Shown here: positions 41,020-49,969 of the stretch, piece after piece
Layout: every line of letters starts with the position of its first letter
Position numbering within the stretch: the first letter of the stretch is position 1
NCBI GenBank assembly: GCA_044445965.1
Contig: JBIOEJ010000012.1
Coordinates: forward strand, 5,563-69,562
DNA: 64,000 bases
DNA from: GAS188 sp044445965
GTDB taxonomy: Bacteria > Pseudomonadota > Alphaproteobacteria > Rhizobiales > Beijerinckiaceae
Reading direction: 5' to 3'
The notes under the pieces: model-generated
The model's database searches: none
What the model saw: the letters and a program-made list of their open reading frames with translations, nothing else
What the model was told of the DNA's origin: nothing
Program-made: the position numbers and the translations under genes

Positions 41020-41796
41020 TCACTGATAAGTCGAGCCTGGCTGGTGCACCACGCGACGAAGAAATTGCCGGGTGCGGTCGTTCTCGGGGTTGGTGAGCAT
41101 TTCGCGCGACGGTCCTTCCTCGGCGATGCATCCGCCGTCGACGAAGATCGTGCGGCTGCTCACCTCGCGCGCGAAGGCGATCTCGTGAGTCACCACCAGC
41201 ATCGTCATCCCGTCGGCCGCGAGCGCCGCCATGAGGTCGAGCACTTCGCCGACGAGCTCCGGGTCGAGCGCGGAGGTGACCTCGTCGAACAGCATGACCT
41301 TCGGGGCCATGGCGAGGGCGCGGACGATGGCCACGCGCTGCTGCTGACCGCCCGAGAGACGGGACGGATAGGAGTGCCGCTTGTCCTGGAGACCGATGCG
41401 ACCGAGCAGCTGGTCGGCGAGCGCGATCGCCTCGGCGCGCGGCATGCCCTTCACCCGGACCGGTCCTTCGGTGACGTTCTCCAACACCGTTTTGTGAGGC
41501 CAGAGGTTGTAGCTCTGGAAGACCATGCCGATACGGGTCCTCAGCTGGCGGAGAGTGGAGCCGCGCCGCCAGAGGCGCTCGGGCGCCGAGAAGTCGATCG
41601 AGGTGCCGTCGAATGTGAGGGTCCCCGATGACGGGGTCTCGAGCAAATTGATGCAGCGCAGAAAGGTGCTCTTGCCCGATCCGCTCGCCCCGATGATCGC
41701 CACCACCTCGCGTGGCGCCATGCTCAGCGAAATCCCCTTCAAGACTTCGAGCGTGCCGTACTGCTTGCGCAGTGCCTTGACCTCGAGGATCGGCAT
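41020..41796 (-). CDS. GlnQ-type ABC importer ATPase
   Basis: A 258-residue amino-acid-type ATPase: Walker A GASGSGKST near residues 36-44, signature LSGGQQQR near 148-155, Walker B VMLFDEVTSALDPEL following. Unusually VTSALD replaces the more common PTSALD, a known variant in this class. It energises the HisM-like permease and starts three bases after the DUF1989 stop, so these genes form one operon. Confidence 0.93.
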   Translation of the reverse strand: MPILEVKALRKQYGTLEVLKGISLSMAPREVVAIIGASGSGKSTFLRCINLLETPSSGTLTFDGTSIDFSAPERLWRRGSTLRQLRTRIGMVFQSYNLWPHKTVLENVTEGPVRVKGMPRAEAIALADQLLGRIGLQDKRHSYPSRLSGGQQQRVAIVRALAMAPKVMLFDEVTSALDPELVGEVLDLMAALAADGMTMLVVTHEIAFAREVSSRTIFVDGGCIAEEGPSREMLTNPENDRTRQFLRRVVHQPGSTYQ

Positions 41797-41799
41797 GCC

Positions 41800-42414
41800 T
41801 CAGCCCTCGATGGCGAAGTACACGTCGCGAGGCGTCTTGTCGGGGCCGTTGATCACCGAAAGGTCTTGAGGACACGCCGAAATGACGACGACCAGATCCA
41901 TCTCCGCCTTCAGCTTGAGATAGTCGCCCGGCCGTGTGGACGGCGGGAGACGGCCGATACTGCGATCGGCGTTCACCGGAATGTTCATGAACACGTTGAG
42001 CGGGCCTGGCGTGAAGGGAAATTTCAGCCCGATTTCGCCCAGCGCCTCATGGAGATTGTCGGAGCAGTTGCGATGGTATTCGCGACATCCCGCCTCTTGG
42101 TAGATGTAGCTGTTGCAAGCGCAGAGCAGCGTGTCGTGAATCCCGGGAGAGGTATCCTCCAACACGGTCAGCATGGGGCGGCGGCGATCGGAGACGTAAC
42201 TGTCGCCGACGGTCAGCGTGATCTTGCTGTTCTTCGAGCGCGTATGCTCCATCGACATGTATTCGGTCAGGTCGTCGCCGTTGAACGCCCACAGATCGAG
42301 CACCTGCGTACCATGCACGCTCACGATCTTGATCGTCTGGCCCCTAGAGAGCCGGATCGCCCTTCCGTGGCGCGCCGACACGACATCGAGATTGCTGGTT
42401 GCGACGCTGTTCAT
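41800..42414 (-). CDS. DUF1989 / urea carboxylase-associated family protein
   Basis: A 204-residue protein of the DUF1989 family. Recognisable elements are the QVLDLWAFNGDDLTEYMS stretch and PLNVFMNIPV, and the Cys/His cluster CACNSYIYQEAGCREYHRNC could bind metal. The best-known members form carboxyguanidine deiminase beside guanidine/urea carboxylases. No such carboxylase is encoded here, so the substrate is open. It is first in the importer operon after the GntR gene and its presence suggests a guanidino or ureido compound (inference). Confidence 0.85.
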   Translation of the reverse strand: MNSVATSNLDVVSARHGRAIRLSRGQTIKIVSVHGTQVLDLWAFNGDDLTEYMSMEHTRSKNSKITLTVGDSYVSDRRRPMLTVLEDTSPGIHDTLLCACNSYIYQEAGCREYHRNCSDNLHEALGEIGLKFPFTPGPLNVFMNIPVNADRSIGRLPPSTRPGDYLKLKAEMDLVVVISACPQDLSVINGPDKTPRDVYFAIEG

Positions 42415-42572
42415 CTACTCCTGCCCGTTGGTCTGCCAGCCATATGACGATGGTCGCGGGCGCGTCACCGCATTGCCCGCCGGGCGGGGTCGGGCAGAGA
42501 GGCGATGTCGTTTCCGGCTCCTCGCACGAGGCTGGTGCTGCACGATGGCACCCGATTTGGGGCGCGGACGGA

Positions 42573-42599
42573 TTGTATGCGGTTATTAATGCGATACAA
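42573..42599. promoter_or_regulatory. Candidate GntR operator upstream of the DUF1989-importer operon
   Basis: TTGTAT (42573-42578) and ATACAA (42594-42599) form an inverted repeat with 15 bases between, in the 268-base gap 42415-42682. A TTGTATC half site also occurs at 43711-43717, upstream of the GntR gene. A CAAGA/TCTTG hairpin (42597-42613) overlaps. Nothing else was recognised in this gap. Confidence 0.4.
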
Positions 42600-42682
42600 G
42601 ATGTATTTTCTTGCAGCAGCGACCAAATTTTGTGCAACGGTACGGCGAACTTCGGCCTGCCTGCCTCGCTGCATCCGCGACC

Positions 42683-43666
42683 TCACCTTGGGCCGCGCCG
42701 CGCCGGACCAGCCTGACGATGGCGCATTGCGTTTGTGAGATGGGTGCGCATCAGCTCGGAGGCTTCCGCCAATGCGTTGGCGGTGACGGCCTCCATGATA
42801 TCGAGATGCTCCTTGAGCCAGGTCAGTATGCGGTCCTCGTCGAAGGCGTCGCGATATTCGAGAAGTTGCCGCATGCGATTGTGCTGCACGACGCTCGCAT
42901 GAAAGAACGGGTTGCCTCCACATGTTGCCACGGCCTCGTGGAATGCGGCGTCGACCTTGAAGGCCAGCCGCGCCGTCCGCTCGGCCGGCTTCAGCGTCAG
43001 GAAGCGGATGTGCTCGTCCCGACAGAGGCGGATCAGATCGCGCCGCGCCGCGAAGGTCGAAAGCAGGGGGATTTGGGGTTCGATCGCCAATCTATAGGCA
43101 TAGCTTGCGAGGCTCGCTTCCGCATTCAAGAGAAATGGATTGAATTGCCAGCGGCCGGGTGGCTCGGTGACGATGACTTTTTCATCGCACAGAGTCTCGA
43201 GAGCGCGCCGGGCAAGTCGTGCGCTGACGCCATACTGGGCAATGACATCCCGCTCGGAGAATGAGCTCGGCAAGACGCCATCGAGATGATCGATCGCGAT
43301 GCGGTCGAAGAGGTCATTCTCGCTGAGCGCGGGAAAGTCGAGGCTTGCGGCGAACAAGGATCGGGAAGGGCGCGCCAGAAAAGCCCCGCGCCGCGGGACG
43401 TTCTGAACGATGCCCTCGCGAGAGAGCGCGGTCAACGCCTTCCGAATGGGAGTACGGGAAACCCGCAGCGTGTCGGCCAAGGCCTGCTCGACCAAATGGG
43501 TCCCTTCGGGGAGATCCTCGCTGACGATATGGCTGAGGAGCCGTCGGATCAGCGGCGTCGAGCCGTTCTCCGGTGCCAGCTTGCCGGGGGGCATGGCGGC
43601 GGTCTCCGAGACGGGGTTGGGCGGCTCGGAATGATCGAGCGCAGGGGATTTCGATTTCCGCGTCAT
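42683..43666 (-). CDS. GntR-family regulator with two winged-helix domains
   Basis: A 327-residue regulator. Residues 37-98 form a GntR winged helix (HLVEQALADTLRVSRTPIRK is the HTH). Residues about 130-178 form a second winged helix (SERDVIAQYGVSARLARRAL), and the C-terminal part has an FCD-like helical domain (AFHEAVATCGGNPFFHASV). Standard GntR/FadR proteins have one DNA-binding domain and about 230-250 residues. ATG 43666 is chosen because upstream sequence shows no family similarity. It precedes and probably regulates the DUF1989-importer-PxpA operon. Confidence 0.87.
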   Translation of the reverse strand: MTRKSKSPALDHSEPPNPVSETAAMPPGKLAPENGSTPLIRRLLSHIVSEDLPEGTHLVEQALADTLRVSRTPIRKALTALSREGIVQNVPRRGAFLARPSRSLFAASLDFPALSENDLFDRIAIDHLDGVLPSSFSERDVIAQYGVSARLARRALETLCDEKVIVTEPPGRWQFNPFLLNAEASLASYAYRLAIEPQIPLLSTFAARRDLIRLCRDEHIRFLTLKPAERTARLAFKVDAAFHEAVATCGGNPFFHASVVQHNRMRQLLEYRDAFDEDRILTWLKEHLDIMEAVTANALAEASELMRTHLTNAMRHRQAGPARRGPR

Positions 43667-43980
43667 CGCGATCGCTCGGCCTTGTGGCACTTTGCCCGCG
43701 TCCACATCTATTGTATCAGATTTGCATGTCCGAACAAACCTGAGGAGATGGGCGCCGCCGCGCAAGCGGAAGCGATGCATCACATTCAAAGCGTCGTCCG
43801 CGCGTCGAAGCGGTGCGGCAGGGGATTGCGGGCGGTCCGGCCGAGCCGCCGCCGGGCCGAAGCTCGGCTATGACCAATTGAGCGCATTGCCGGCCAATCT
43901 GCCGGGGCGAGCCGAGGCCAGCGTGAGCGGGAGACCCCGGCACCGCCGGCGAACATTTCACCGTCCTGGCAAGAGGGTAA

Positions 43981-43992
43981 TGTCTCGAGACA
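43981..43992. promoter_or_regulatory. Perfect 12-base palindrome upstream of flavoprotein gene
   Basis: TGTCTCGAGACA is perfectly self-complementary, about 130 bases before the oxidase start. A possible regulator site; regulator unknown. Confidence 0.35.
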
Positions 43993-44014
43993 CCACCGGC
44001 AAGCGGGAATGAAA

Positions 44015-44045
44015 GCATATCCGTTCTCATGAGAATGCGATATGC
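44015..44045. promoter_or_regulatory. Inverted repeat with central palindrome upstream of flavoprotein gene
   Basis: GCATATC (44015-44021) and GATATGC (44039-44045) flank the perfect palindrome TTCTCATGAGAA (44024-44035). The nested symmetry suggests a dimer- or tetramer-binding operator for the gene starting at 44120. Confidence 0.45.
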
Positions 44046-44119
44046 AGGGCTTCTCAAGTCGAAGATGGAACGCCTTCCCCGGGGGGAGCGCGGTGCCGGC
44101 ACCATGAAAGGCTCGAGCC

Positions 44120-45745
44120 ATGTCGCATCGGCTGTCGAAGAAGCGGCTTCGTGACGCGGCGATCATCGCCGATCTGGGCGGACGCGACGAGGCGTTCTTC
44201 GCGAGGCTGAAAATCCCGCGCGCGGCCCTGGAGCAGGCCCAGCTCGACCTCGTGGGCAGGATGGTGTTTCCGGGCGACCCGCATTACGACACCGATCGCA
44301 AGCTCTTCAATCCGCTGTTCGACGCCTTTCCGTCGCTCATCATCTATTGCCTCACCGAGGCGGATGTGCGCATCGCCATCAACCTCGGTTGGGGGCATCA
44401 CTTGCCCGTCACCATCCGCTCCGGCGGCCATTCGACGGCCGGCTACTCGGCAAGCAGCGGCATGCTGATCGATGTCAGCGGCTTGAACGATGTCCTGATC
44501 TGGCCGGACAATCCGATCGCGACGGTCGGCTGCGGCACGACCTTCGGCAAGCTCAACTCGGCGCTCGCGATGCGCGGGCTCCACATGCCTGTCGGCGAGT
44601 GCGACGATGTCTGCGTCGGAGGCTTCATGCAGGGAGGGGGCTACGGCTTCACCTCTCGAACCTTCGGCATCCACAGCGACAATGTGCTCGGCATACGGGT
44701 GATGCTGGCCGACGGCAGCATCGTGACCGCGAGCGCTCAGAGCAATCGCGACCTGTGGTGGGCCGTGCGCGGCGGTACCGGCAATAATTTCGGCGTGCTG
44801 CTCAGCGCCAATTACCAGCTGCGGCCGCTGGGGAAGGTCTATGGCTGGGCGATCTACTGGCCCCTCGCCCAGGAGAGCGACCGGCAGACCGCCGCCGCGG
44901 CCTTGATGGGGATGCAGGCCGATTTCTTCCGCACGGCGCCGCCGGAGTTCAACATCCAGGTCTCGATCTGCTACCAGCCGACCGAGCCCGGCGGCACCGA
45001 GCTGGTGCCGCAGCTGCTGGTGCGCGGCCTCTATGTCGGCTCGCAGGCCGATGGTCGAGCAGCCATCCGGCCGTTGCTCGACATGGCGGGGGCTGTCTTC
45101 CAATACGATGCCTTCGACAGCTTCAATACGATCGACGCCATGCTACTCAACTCCCCTTACGACATCCCCCCTCTGCCGCCGACGCGCGGCATGCCGAACG
45201 AGGACAAGCAGGCGCGCTATGTGGCGCGCGATTTGGCGCTCGCCGAGTGGCAATCGCTACTCGATTTCTTCGTGACCAGCCCCAACCAGTGGTCCTATCT
45301 CTATCTCGAAATCTATGGCGGGGCGATCAATGCCTATCCCTTGGAGGACAGCGCCTTCATCCATCGCGATGTCGCCTTCAGCGCCTGCCTCGACGTGTTC
45401 TGGTACCCAGAGGACGATCCGACACCGCCCGAGAATTTTCTCACGGACTGGTGCACGCTGATGCAGCCGATGTGGAACGGCCATGTCTATCAGAACTATC
45501 CGAGCGGCGCGGTTCCGGATTATCGGGCGAATTATTGGGGGCAGGCACTCGGTGCGCTGGTGGCGGTCAAGAACAAATACGACCCGCGCGGTTTCTTCGC
45601 CTTCCCGCAGATGGTCGCGCCCTACACCAATGGCAAAGGGGGGGCGGGCACATCGGTGACAGAAACATCGATGATCTGGCCGCCCGAGGTTGCGCGAGCC
45701 TTGGCGCAACCCATCATCCTCGCAGATAGCGGCAAGAATCCTTAG
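44120..45745 (+). CDS. FAD-linked oxidase, BBE-like (probably bicovalent flavin)
   Basis: A 541-residue oxidoreductase of the PCMH/berberine-bridge-enzyme family. RSGGHSTAGYS contains His104, the usual 8-alpha-histidyl FAD attachment. GECDDVCVGGFMQGGGYG places Cys161 where BBE-type enzymes bind the flavin 6-position, so the cofactor is probably bicovalent. The C-terminal BBE domain ends NYWGQALGALVAVKNKYDP. It would oxidise an alcohol, amine or sugar with O2. No signal peptide is apparent. The next gene begins 12 bases downstream, although it is functionally unrelated. Exact substrate not deducible. Confidence 0.9.
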   Translation: MSHRLSKKRLRDAAIIADLGGRDEAFFARLKIPRAALEQAQLDLVGRMVFPGDPHYDTDRKLFNPLFDAFPSLIIYCLTEADVRIAINLGWGHHLPVTIRSGGHSTAGYSASSGMLIDVSGLNDVLIWPDNPIATVGCGTTFGKLNSALAMRGLHMPVGECDDVCVGGFMQGGGYGFTSRTFGIHSDNVLGIRVMLADGSIVTASAQSNRDLWWAVRGGTGNNFGVLLSANYQLRPLGKVYGWAIYWPLAQESDRQTAAAALMGMQADFFRTAPPEFNIQVSICYQPTEPGGTELVPQLLVRGLYVGSQADGRAAIRPLLDMAGAVFQYDAFDSFNTIDAMLLNSPYDIPPLPPTRGMPNEDKQARYVARDLALAEWQSLLDFFVTSPNQWSYLYLEIYGGAINAYPLEDSAFIHRDVAFSACLDVFWYPEDDPTPPENFLTDWCTLMQPMWNGHVYQNYPSGAVPDYRANYWGQALGALVAVKNKYDPRGFFAFPQMVAPYTNGKGGAGTSVTETSMIWPPEVARALAQPIILADSGKNP

Positions 45746-45757
45746 CTTCATCCCGAT

Positions 45758-48700
45758 ATGGCCAAGCCAGTTGTCAGCCCGGACCGAGGATTCACCAGCG
45801 CCTGGCTCGAGGAGCAGGGTCTTGGCATCTATCTCGAGGCGTTCCTCGACAACGACATCGACGCGACCATATTGCCGCATCTGACTTCCACCGATCTCGC
45901 GGAGCTGGGTGTCCACTCGATCGGCCATCGCCGGCGTCTCCTGGAAGGGATCGCCAAATTGAAGGAGCCGGCGGAGCGCCGCCCCCAGGAGCGCCCGAGC
46001 GGGAAGCCCGTATCAGCGCAGCAGCCCGCTCTCGGTCAAAGGCAGGTCGTCCTCGCCGAGCGCCGGCAGGTCACGACCCTTTTCTGCGACCTCGTCGGCT
46101 ACACCCAGCTCGCATCGAGGTTCGATCCCGAAGTGGTGCACGACATCCTCGGCGCCTACAAGGACGCCTGCGCGGGCCTGATCGACCGCTTCGGCGGTCA
46201 CGTGCTGCGTTTCTTCGGTGACGGGGTGCTGGCGAGCTTCGGCTATCCGCGCGCTCACGAGGACGACGCTGCGCGCGCCGTCGCCACCGGGCTTGCGCTG
46301 GCCACGGCGATCGCCGCCCTGAAGATGCCGGACGGAGAGCGCCTCGGAGTGAGGATCGGCATCGCCACGGGTCTAGTGGTTGCGGGCGATCTCGTGGGAA
46401 ACGCCGCGACCGAGCAGGATTCGCTTGTGGGCGAGGCGCCGAATCTCGCGGCGCGCCTACAGGCGGAAGCGCAGCCGGGCCAGGTCCTGATCGCGGAGGC
46501 GACCGCGAACATCATCGGCGCGCAGTTTCGCTGCAAGAATCTCGGGAAGCGCAGCCTCAAGGGCTTCGCCTCGCCGGTCACGGTCTTTCACGTCATCGGC
46601 GAGCAGAGGGGCGCGAGCCGTTTCGAAGCCGCGCATCGTTCCAGCAGCCTGCCGATGATCAGCCGCGAAGGCGAGATCGCGCGGCTTGTCGATCGCGCCA
46701 CCGCGGCCATGGGCGGGCGGGGCCAGATCGTGCTCATCTCCGGTGAAGCGGGGGTCGGCAAGTCGCGCCTCATCGAGGAAATGTATCGCAGGCTCGAGAT
46801 CAATCCCTCCCATCGCGTCATCTTGCAGTGCTCGCCGGTCCACACCAACCAGCCTTTCCATCCGATCGCCCATTATCTCGCCTATGCCACCGACGCCTCC
46901 GCCTCGAACGCCGCGGCCGGCCAGCTCGAGAAGCTCGACGCATTGTTGCGGGGCCTCGGTCAGGCAACGCCGGAGCGCTTGGCGCTGGTCGCCGAATTGC
47001 TGCGCCACGAGAACAGCGATCGCCGCTTGCTGCATCGCCTCGCGCCATCCGAGATCCGCTCGCGCACCGTCGAGGCTCTGCTCGATATCATCGAGGCGAT
47101 CACGCGAGACAACCCCGTCATCGTGATCGAGGACATCCATTGGATGGATCCTTCGACATCCGAGCTCGTCGAAAGGCTGGCGCGGCTGATCCGCGAATTG
47201 CCGGTGCTGCTGGTCGCGACCATGCGCCCCGGCGAGCCCCCGCATTGGGTGGACGGCCCCGACACCAGCGTCTTGCATCTCGCCCGCCTGCAACCGGACG
47301 AGATAAGGCGGCTGGTGAACACCATCGCGGCCGAGCAGAAACTGCCGCCCAAGATCGCCGATGCGATCGTCGCGCGCTCGGACGGCATTCCGATCTTCGC
47401 GGAGGAGCTGGCGCGCGGCTATTTGGCGATCGAGAGCGTCTCGCCTGGAACCGCCGACCCGAACGCCATACCGGTCACCTTGAACGAGACCTTGCTGGCG
47501 CGGCTCGATCTGCTCGAGCACGGCCGCGAGACCGCACAGCTCACGGCCGCCATCGGTCGCGACGTGCCCCAGGAGCTCCTGATCGCCACGTCTCCCTTCG
47601 GCGAAGCCGAGATGGGAGCGAGCATCGAGCGTCTCATCAAGACGGGCATCTTCGTCAAGCGCCACAGCGCTTTCGGCGAGGCCGTGGGGTTCCGCCATTC
47701 GCTTCTGCGCGATGCCGCCTACCACTTGCTGCTGCGGCGCGATCGCGTGCGGGTCCACAAGCTCATCGCCGATACCATCGAGGCGCGCTTTCCCACGATC
47801 GCCGACAATCTGCCGCATGTGCTGGCGCACCAGCTCACCGAAGCCGGGGACTATTCCCGCGCCATCAGCTATTGGGAGCGCGCCGGACGCGACGCGGCGC
47901 GCCGCTCCGCCGCGCACGAAGCCGTGGCACATTTCACCAGTGCCATCGAATTGACGTCGAAGCTGCCGCAGGGACGCGATCGCGATCTGCGTGAATTCGA
48001 TCTGAGGCTCGAGATCTTGGGCCCGCTGATCGCGGCGCGCGGCTACGGCGCCGCGGAGGTCGAGCGTGAGATCGATCTCGCCTTCGATCTGTCGGGTCGT
48101 CTCGGGGCGAACGACCGGATCGTGCCGGCGCTCGTCCACAAATGGATCGGCCGGTTCAACGAGATGGAGGCGCGGCTGGGGGTGGCGCGGCAGATCGCCG
48201 AAGCGGCCTCGCAAGGCAGCACGCTCGACAAGCTCATGGCGCATCGCTGCATGGGCACGACCTTGCTGTTCAGGGGCGAGTTCGCGGCGGCCATTCACGA
48301 GTTCGAGCAATTCCAGGAGCTGTTCGTGCCCGCCTTGCACAACGAGCCCTTGAACAAGATCGGCGCCACCTTCCACGCCATCACGGTCAAGGTCGGGCTC
48401 GCCGAGGCTTGGACCTTCCTCGGAGACCTCGAGCGCGCCGCCCTTTGGCGCCGGGCCGCGCTCGAGGAGGCGCAGGCCAGCGGCCATTTTCAGACGCTCT
48501 GCCACACCATCGCCTTCGCCGGCGGCTTGCTCGCGGCCCTCATCGAGGATGCCGACGATCTCGCCTTCCACGCATCGCGTTTGCGCAGCCTGACGCTGCA
48601 GCACGATCTGCCGTTCTGGCGCCCGCACGCCGATCTCCTGGCGGGGCTCGCAGATATTCGCCACGGCGCCACCGAGAAGGGATTTCGCCTGGCTCGTCAC

Positions 48701-49021
48701 GGCATCGAGATGCTCACGGCCGCGCGTCTGCCGTCGCTGACGGCGTGGTGCATCTTGTTCGGCGGGGGCTGCGTGAAGGCCGACCGAATCGAGGAGGGGC
48801 TCGCCAATTTCGCCGCGATCGCCACCGAGGTCGAGACCGGCGAGCGCTGGCTGGCGGCCGAATTCCATCGCCTGCGTGGGTTGCTGCGTCTACGCGCCGG
48901 GGACGACCTCGGAGGCCTCGCCGATCTCACCGAAGCGCGGCGGATCGCGGTGGGGCAGGGCGCGACGCTGCTGGAGCTGCGCGCAACTGCCGATCTCGAG
49001 CTGCATGCGAAGGCGAGTTGA
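45758..49021 (+). CDS. SAM domain-adenylate cyclase-AAA ATPase-TPR signalling protein
   Basis: A 1087-residue multidomain protein. A SAM domain (about residues 10-70; WLEEQGLGIYLEAFLDNDID) is followed by a class III nucleotide cyclase domain (about 100-285), with metal-binding Asp in LFCDLVGYT and FFGDGVLASFG. An AAA-type ATPase module follows (Walker A GEAGVGKSR near 330, Walker B VIVIEDIHWMD near 455-465), and the C-terminal half is a TPR-like helical region. Such proteins are abundant in Hyphomicrobiales and are thought to make cAMP under ATPase-mediated control. It lies 12 bases after the oxidase gene and may be cotranscribed. Confidence 0.9.
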   Translation: MAKPVVSPDRGFTSAWLEEQGLGIYLEAFLDNDIDATILPHLTSTDLAELGVHSIGHRRRLLEGIAKLKEPAERRPQERPSGKPVSAQQPALGQRQVVLAERRQVTTLFCDLVGYTQLASRFDPEVVHDILGAYKDACAGLIDRFGGHVLRFFGDGVLASFGYPRAHEDDAARAVATGLALATAIAALKMPDGERLGVRIGIATGLVVAGDLVGNAATEQDSLVGEAPNLAARLQAEAQPGQVLIAEATANIIGAQFRCKNLGKRSLKGFASPVTVFHVIGEQRGASRFEAAHRSSSLPMISREGEIARLVDRATAAMGGRGQIVLISGEAGVGKSRLIEEMYRRLEINPSHRVILQCSPVHTNQPFHPIAHYLAYATDASASNAAAGQLEKLDALLRGLGQATPERLALVAELLRHENSDRRLLHRLAPSEIRSRTVEALLDIIEAITRDNPVIVIEDIHWMDPSTSELVERLARLIRELPVLLVATMRPGEPPHWVDGPDTSVLHLARLQPDEIRRLVNTIAAEQKLPPKIADAIVARSDGIPIFAEELARGYLAIESVSPGTADPNAIPVTLNETLLARLDLLEHGRETAQLTAAIGRDVPQELLIATSPFGEAEMGASIERLIKTGIFVKRHSAFGEAVGFRHSLLRDAAYHLLLRRDRVRVHKLIADTIEARFPTIADNLPHVLAHQLTEAGDYSRAISYWERAGRDAARRSAAHEAVAHFTSAIELTSKLPQGRDRDLREFDLRLEILGPLIAARGYGAAEVEREIDLAFDLSGRLGANDRIVPALVHKWIGRFNEMEARLGVARQIAEAASQGSTLDKLMAHRCMGTTLLFRGEFAAAIHEFEQFQELFVPALHNEPLNKIGATFHAITVKVGLAEAWTFLGDLERAALWRRAALEEAQASGHFQTLCHTIAFAGGLLAALIEDADDLAFHASRLRSLTLQHDLPFWRPHADLLAGLADIRHGATEKGFRLARHGIEMLTAARLPSLTAWCILFGGGCVKADRIEEGLANFAAIATEVETGERWLAAEFHRLRGLLRLRAGDDLGGLADLTEARRIAVGQGATLLELRATADLELHAKAS

Positions 49022-49047
49022 GCAGTTGTCTGATGAGCTAGGCCACA

Positions 49048-49611
49048 TCAGCTCCTGCCGATGATGACGAGGTAGCGCGCCGCGGCCTTGCCCTTGTTCT
49101 CGAACACGTTCTCGCGCAGCACGTCGAAATCGATGCAATCGCCCTTGCGCAGCACGTAGCTCTCGGCGCCGATCCGCAAATGCAGCGTACCTTCGAGCAT
49201 CAGCAATTGCTGCCGATAGGCGTTGGCCGCCCAGGGCTGGTAGGGCACGCGCGCGCCAGGCGGCAGCTCGATCGATACGACTTCGATGCCGCTCAAAGCC
49301 CCCGCCGGCGAAATCCGGCGGCGCACATAGCCGGTCTCGGGATCCCGCCAGACGGATTGTTCGGCGAGGCGCGAAACCCGCATCTGCGGCCCGTCGGCGA
49401 CCTCGATGACCGAGCTCAGCCTGACGCCGAGGCCGGCGCAGAGGCGCCCGAGCAGGGCGGCGGTGGCGCTGCTCTGCGCCTTCTCCACGCGGGCGATCAT
49501 CGCCTTGCTGACGCCCGAGCGGGCCGCGAGGTCGCCGAGGCTCAAGGCCCGGCCCTCCCGCAGAACACGCAAGCGCTCGCCCAACAGCCGATCGAGGGTC
49601 TTGTCCGCCAT
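49048..49611 (-). CDS. XRE-family regulator with C-terminal cupin
   Basis: A 187-residue regulator. The helix-turn-helix spans residues 8-65 (LSLGDLAARSGVSKAMIARVEK) and a small-molecule-sensing cupin barrel covers about residues 105-185 (ELPPGARVPYQPWAANAY, LEGTLHLRIGAESYVLRKGD). Proteins of this design regulate amino-acid, polyamine or aromatic catabolism. It is divergent from the small gene at 49685 across 73 bases that contain an AT-rich promoter-like stretch, and may control that gene or the aminotransferase. Confidence 0.9.
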   Translation of the reverse strand: MADKTLDRLLGERLRVLREGRALSLGDLAARSGVSKAMIARVEKAQSSATAALLGRLCAGLGVRLSSVIEVADGPQMRVSRLAEQSVWRDPETGYVRRRISPAGALSGIEVVSIELPPGARVPYQPWAANAYRQQLLMLEGTLHLRIGAESYVLRKGDCIDFDVLRENVFENKGKAAARYLVIIGRS

Positions 49612-49684
49612 CGCCGTTCAACATATCATACGATTGCGTGAATATAAGGGACGGCGACGGCTTGGCAATAACGACGACCTGGCA

Positions 49685-49969
49685 ATGACGACGAGCATCG
49701 GTCACAATCTCGGGCCGCCTCTGGAGGACACCGAGCTTGCCGAATGGCAAATCGGCGATCTGTTCGTCACCTATTGCTGGAAGCGGGCGCATCGGGCGGC
49801 CTGGAAGGTCTCCCGCGATATCGCGCTCTACCGCCTGGAGCGCGCCGAACGGCTAGGCCTCACCTATGAGGAATACACGCTCGAGATCCTCGAGCGGGGG
49901 CGCAATCTGCAGCCGCAGGATCAAGAGCGCATCGACGCCATCAAGCGGGCTCGCGCGGTCAGGTCCTAG
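49685..49969 (+). CDS. Small conserved-looking protein of unknown function
   Basis: A 94-residue soluble protein beginning TTSIGHNLGPPLEDTEL, a GHN-x-GPPL opening I have seen on small alphaproteobacterial proteins of unknown function. It has two Trp residues and an amphipathic, charged C-terminal helix (YRLERAERLGLTYEEYTLEI). No signal peptide or membrane segment. ATG 49685 is the only start after the divergent XRE gene. The last 11 bases overlap the end of the convergent aminotransferase. No function can be assigned. Confidence 0.65.
   Translation: MTTSIGHNLGPPLEDTELAEWQIGDLFVTYCWKRAHRAAWKVSRDIALYRLERAERLGLTYEEYTLEILERGRNLQPQDQERIDAIKRARAVRS

Larger units (their letters stand above)
43667..44119. 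other. Divergent intergenic region with palindromes, no gene
   Basis: 453 bases between the GntR gene and the divergent flavoprotein gene. No convincing coding sequence. It contains TGTCTCGAGACA (43981-43992) and a larger inverted repeat at 44015-44045, listed separately, plus a TTGTATC motif at 43711. Confidence 0.5.

Noticed and set aside
46457..48868. Very long open frame on the minus strand opposite the cyclase-AAA gene
   Set aside because: A mirror of a high-GC coding strand; its translation has no recognisable domain, and the plus strand encodes clear SAM, cyclase and AAA motifs.
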